Part shown: piece by piece, positions 61,310-64,000 of the stretch | How positions within the stretch are numbered: the first letter of the stretch is position 1 | How the letters are laid out: the number at the start of each line of letters is the position of its first letter | DNA from: Bostrychus sinensis | Taxonomy: Eukaryota; Chordata; Actinopteri; Gobiiformes; Eleotridae | Assembly: GCA_020698575.1 (NCBI GenBank) | Contig: CM036248.1 | Location: forward strand, 23,548,229 to 23,612,228 | DNA: 64,000 nucleotides | Direction: 5' to 3' | Notes under the pieces: model-generated | The model's database searches: none | The model's input: the letters and a program-made list of their open reading frames with translations, nothing else | What the model was told of the DNA's origin: nothing | Made by a program: the position numbers and the translations under genes

Positions 61310-61435
61310 TTTCAAAGCACCACCAACCAATCAGACTGCACCAAAGAGCTCCGCCCTCTGATATCAGGGCTAGGGCTCCTCCCTCAGGCAGAGGCATCAA
61401 GACAATACTGCACTTGCAATGCACCAACATCATAA
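61310..61435 (+). promoter_or_regulatory. Divergent NITR promoter region
   Basis: CCAAT at 61327-61331 and GAGCTCCGCCCTCTGATATCA are kept, but TATATTAAA is absent and the upstream module is missing. L1-like sequence ends about 70 bases before it. Confidence 0.5.
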
Positions 61436-61442
61436 CTGTGGG

Positions 61443-62815
61443 ATGAATAAGAAAATGTGCTCTATATTATATGCACTGCTTGTCGTCCAAGTGGCCCGTA
61501 AGTATTTAAAGTCAAAAGATCTCAACTCGTTACTGCTCAGTGTTGAAGTGAATTTACTTTTGCTGGCTTTATTTATTTTGCAGGATGTGCCGATCCTAAA
61601 TTGGTGACAAGAACTTATAATGTTGGAGACACAATGACTCTCAAATGTCCTCGACAAACCAAACTGACTGCCTCATCATCAACATTGCATTGGATCAGAC
61701 TTCTTTCTGGAAATATGCCAGAATTTTTAGGAGGAACATTCACATTTGAATATCCTGGTGTTAACAAGACTCCTCACATTACAACAAAACAAGACACTGG
61801 AACATTTGATCTGGTTATAAATGAGTCCAATCTGAGTGATACTGGATTTTACTATTGTGTGAAAGTACAACAACTTAACATGGAATTAGTATCAGGAGCA
61901 TTTCTAAAAATTAAGGGTAAAACCGGAAAAATACATTATTTATTGTTTAGTAAACAGTATGATTATTGTGTTTTTATGTTTCTCAGACCCAGAGGCAGAC
62001 ATCAGTGTGGTCAGTCCAGACCTCTCTGGTCCTGTTCACTCAGGACACTCTGTGGATCTACAGTGTTGGGTCCAAACTGAGAATCAACAGTGTTTTGAGG
62101 AGCACATGGTTTTGTGGTTCAGATCTGGACTGGATCAGTCTAGTCCTGGTTTAGTCTACACTCAGAGGAACAGCTCTGGTGAGTGTGACAGGAGTCCAGA
62201 AGATCATGGTCCTCACAAATGTTTCTACACTTTCTCCAAAACCATGAGCCCCTCTGACGCCGGGACGTACCACTGTGCTGTGGCAGCCTGTGGACAGATC
62301 CTCTTTGGAAATGGAACAAAAGTTGATGTTAAAGGTATGTGGAATATTATTATCACAAAGTAGCTCATGGTTTAATGCATACTTATTTCAACACATTTAG
62401 CAGGTTTTTTATTAACACACTGTATAAACATGATTTTATTAATTTGATTTGATTGATGATTATTTTTGCAGCAGAGGACATGAGGGATTTACACAAGGCC
62501 AATACTGTTCTTATTCTGCTGAGTATTATATTTGGTCTCAGTGTTATTGTCCTTTCCATTTGTTTGACCAAGAAGAAACTGAACGAAGCAACTACAGGCC
62601 ACAGTCAACAAAGACTGCAGGTACATAATATAAGAAATACTTTATCAGATTATAAATGCCATCATAGTTGTCATTTAAGAAAGATAATCACATTTTTTTC
62701 TGCACCAAAGGTCACAAAGAAGAAGGCAGACTGTGAAGCTGCACTGCAAAGAACGATTGAAGCGGCAGAAACAGAATCTGTCTACACTTATGTCACCTTT
62801 GTTCATGTAAAATAG
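61443..62815 (+). CDS. NITR-like receptor with the most divergent V domain (complete)
   Basis: Predicted 329 residues. Exons: 61443-61497, 61584-61916, 61987-62334, 62472-62620 (or from 62475), 62711-62815; phases all fit. V domain: GDTMTLKCPRQTKL, LHWIRLLSG, then a distinct second half (TFEYPGVNKT, DTGTFDLVINESNLSDTGFYYC). The signal exon, I exon (six cysteines, FGNGTKV) and tail are close to the 6.1 kb gene. The helix is followed by TKKK; the tail has the ITIM-like SVYTYV. The degraded gene at 25.7 kb has a related V start (CPRQTKL). The cryptic donor is at 62179. PolyA signal 62942-62947. Its 3' flank matches that of the 6.1 kb gene. Confidence 0.9.
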
Positions 62816-63305
62816 TAATCCAAGCTGTAATGTAAGTGCTCTTAAAAGCCATTTTTTCATTAGACAAAACATTATAATATGTAGTAGAATTTCCATTATG
62901 CATTTTTTAATGTAATGCTTATGTTGTGTTTTATGAATGATAATAAAAAGTTGGTACTGCATTGTTTGTAAAATGTTATTAAAGAGTTTATGTATGTTTA
63001 AAAAATATTTCTTCAAATATAAAATAAAGTGTATGTTACAGTGTGGGGCTATTTTGTGATGCACTTTTTTTTAAATCAACATTTCAAACAACAAGTTAGT
63101 AATTTCTAAACAGGTGTAGCTTAAGTAATTTTTTATGTTTTGGAGTACCATGTTATTTGTCAAATTCAGGATTATGACACATATTAGCATAAAAGCAAAA
63201 CACAATAAATGCTATAAAAAATAAACAGAAAAAGATGTCTTTGTTGGCTGAAATGAAAATGCACAAATCCACAGATTCAGAAAGAGTCCAGTTGTCTGTG
63301 ATGTT
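62816..63305. other. 3' flank, gene-free
   Basis: 3' UTR and spacer. At about 63240-63305 comes the 3' edge of a fossil minus-type last exon (CCAGTTGTCTGTGATGTT, complement of the RQLDSS end). Confidence 0.65.
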
Positions 63306-63658
63306 TTGCAGCCTTAGATCCTCGGGCAGCTCCCTTTTAGCTGAGACTCAAGACAAGAGGTGACCGAGCTTTTTCGGTCCGAGCCCCTCGACTCTGGAAC
63401 GACCTGCCTGAGAAGATAAGGCTGGCACCATTGGTGTCATCTTTTAAATCACGTCTTAAGATGCACTTTTATCGACTGGCCTTTTTATCACCTATTTATT
63501 TGTTTATTTATTCATTTATTTTACTATGACTTATTTATTGTCGTACTTCTGTCTGTCTAATTGTACTCATGCATGTGTCTTTTCTTGGCTGATTTTATTG
63601 CCTTACCTTGCTGTGTGCTTTGTAAACTTAGTTTTTTAAAAGTGCTATACATATAAAG

Positions 63659-63705
<47 letters not shown>
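63306..63705 (+). mobile_element. LINE ORF2 end, 3' UTR and (ATT)n tail
   Basis: Plus-strand frame with RGDRAFSVRAPRLWNDLPEKI, given in parts: DRAFSVRAPRLW, NDLPEKIR, then SSFKSRLKMHFYRLAF. This is the classic ORF2 end of fish LINEs. It is followed by AAAAGTGCTATACATATAAA and an ATT array (63661-63705). It is 5'-truncated and inserted in a fossil receptor exon. Confidence 0.8.
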
Positions 63706-63706
<1 letters not shown>

Positions 63707-63803
63707 ACACTGCTCTCTTCTTGTTTTACTGCTCTGTTTCACTTTTCTGGAAGAGAAATTCAGTGCTGCATAGTTGACATCTGCAGCTCCACCACCCTGT
63801 GAA
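63706..63803 (-). pseudogene. Fossil minus-type last exon, split by the LINE
   Basis: Minus-strand GGGAADVNYAALNFSS, then SSKTRREQ running into the LINE array; the other edge of the exon is at 63240-63305. Same event as at 7926-8030. Confidence 0.8.
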
Positions 63804-64000
63804 TATGGATTTGTTAGAAAATAAACAGAAATATTGTTAGCAGAATGAATAAAAGACAAACTGAACTTTTATTGCCACATTTGGTAATTTACCTAAGAAC
63901 ATTACCAAGCTGTACTAAGACTGGGATTGGGCCTCCACATTACTAATAGATATGAGTAAAACTGTCACATAGTTACCCCTGAAATACACACAGTCACATA
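63804..64000. other. Gene-free end of window
   Basis: Matches 8031-8220; nothing coding is seen. Confidence 0.6.

Overview
The window is vertebrate genomic DNA, almost certainly from a teleost fish. It is AT-rich, every gene is split into short exons with GT/AG introns, and it carries fish-type LINEs, a Ty3/gypsy element, tRNA-derived SINE remnants and many microsatellites. All recognisable host genes belong to one family: novel immune-type receptors (NITRs), or something very close to them. These are type I membrane proteins with an N-terminal V-type Ig domain, a second Ig domain (the I domain) with six cysteines and a J-like FGNGT or FGEGT motif, one transmembrane helix, and usually a cytoplasmic tail with ITIM-like tyrosine motifs. 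The family call rests on these motifs and the exon plan; no database search was possible. The species cannot be named.

Plus-strand subfamily, in order: the 3' end of a gene (1-660); a pseudogene broken by reverse-transcriptase sequence (3171-4432); a complete gene (6148-7527); a gene with a stop codon at the end of its V exon (11294-12768); a second copy of the broken pseudogene (15131-16433); a complete gene (18155-19605); a degraded copy (25662-26822); and complete genes at 44835-46296, 57394-58837 and 61443-62815. Minus-strand subfamily: complete reading frames at 27458-30119 and 48618-51283, and a short-tailed member at 37267-39026. Orphan tail exons lie at 47970-48187. Fossil pieces of minus-type transmembrane and tail exons are scattered between the genes.

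The cluster grew by segmental duplication. About 1-7040 is repeated at about 12097-19040, about 40.4-47.9 kb at about 53.0-60.6 kb, about 27.3-31.8 kb at about 48.5-53.0 kb, and 7.0-8.2 kb at 62.3-64.0 kb. Three interchangeable transmembrane and tail cassettes are joined to nearly identical I exons and to more variable V exons. This suggests exon shuffling and gene conversion.

Transposons fill much of the rest: a 4.1 kb minus-strand L2/CR1-like LINE (20.62-24.75 kb, itself interrupted), a decayed Ty3/gypsy element (about 31.86-36.41 kb), LINE 3' fragments, an L1-like fragment, a Tc1-like remnant with a nested MITE (two copies), and a SINE pair.

The most notable points are: an in-frame cryptic splice donor inside the I exon, present in five copies and removed by a 3-base deletion in two; loss of the first 5' splice site (GT to AT) in two of three minus-strand genes; a replaced short tail without ITIM in one minus-strand gene; a V exon mosaic in the 44.8 kb gene; and orphan tail exons phase-compatible with the gene upstream.
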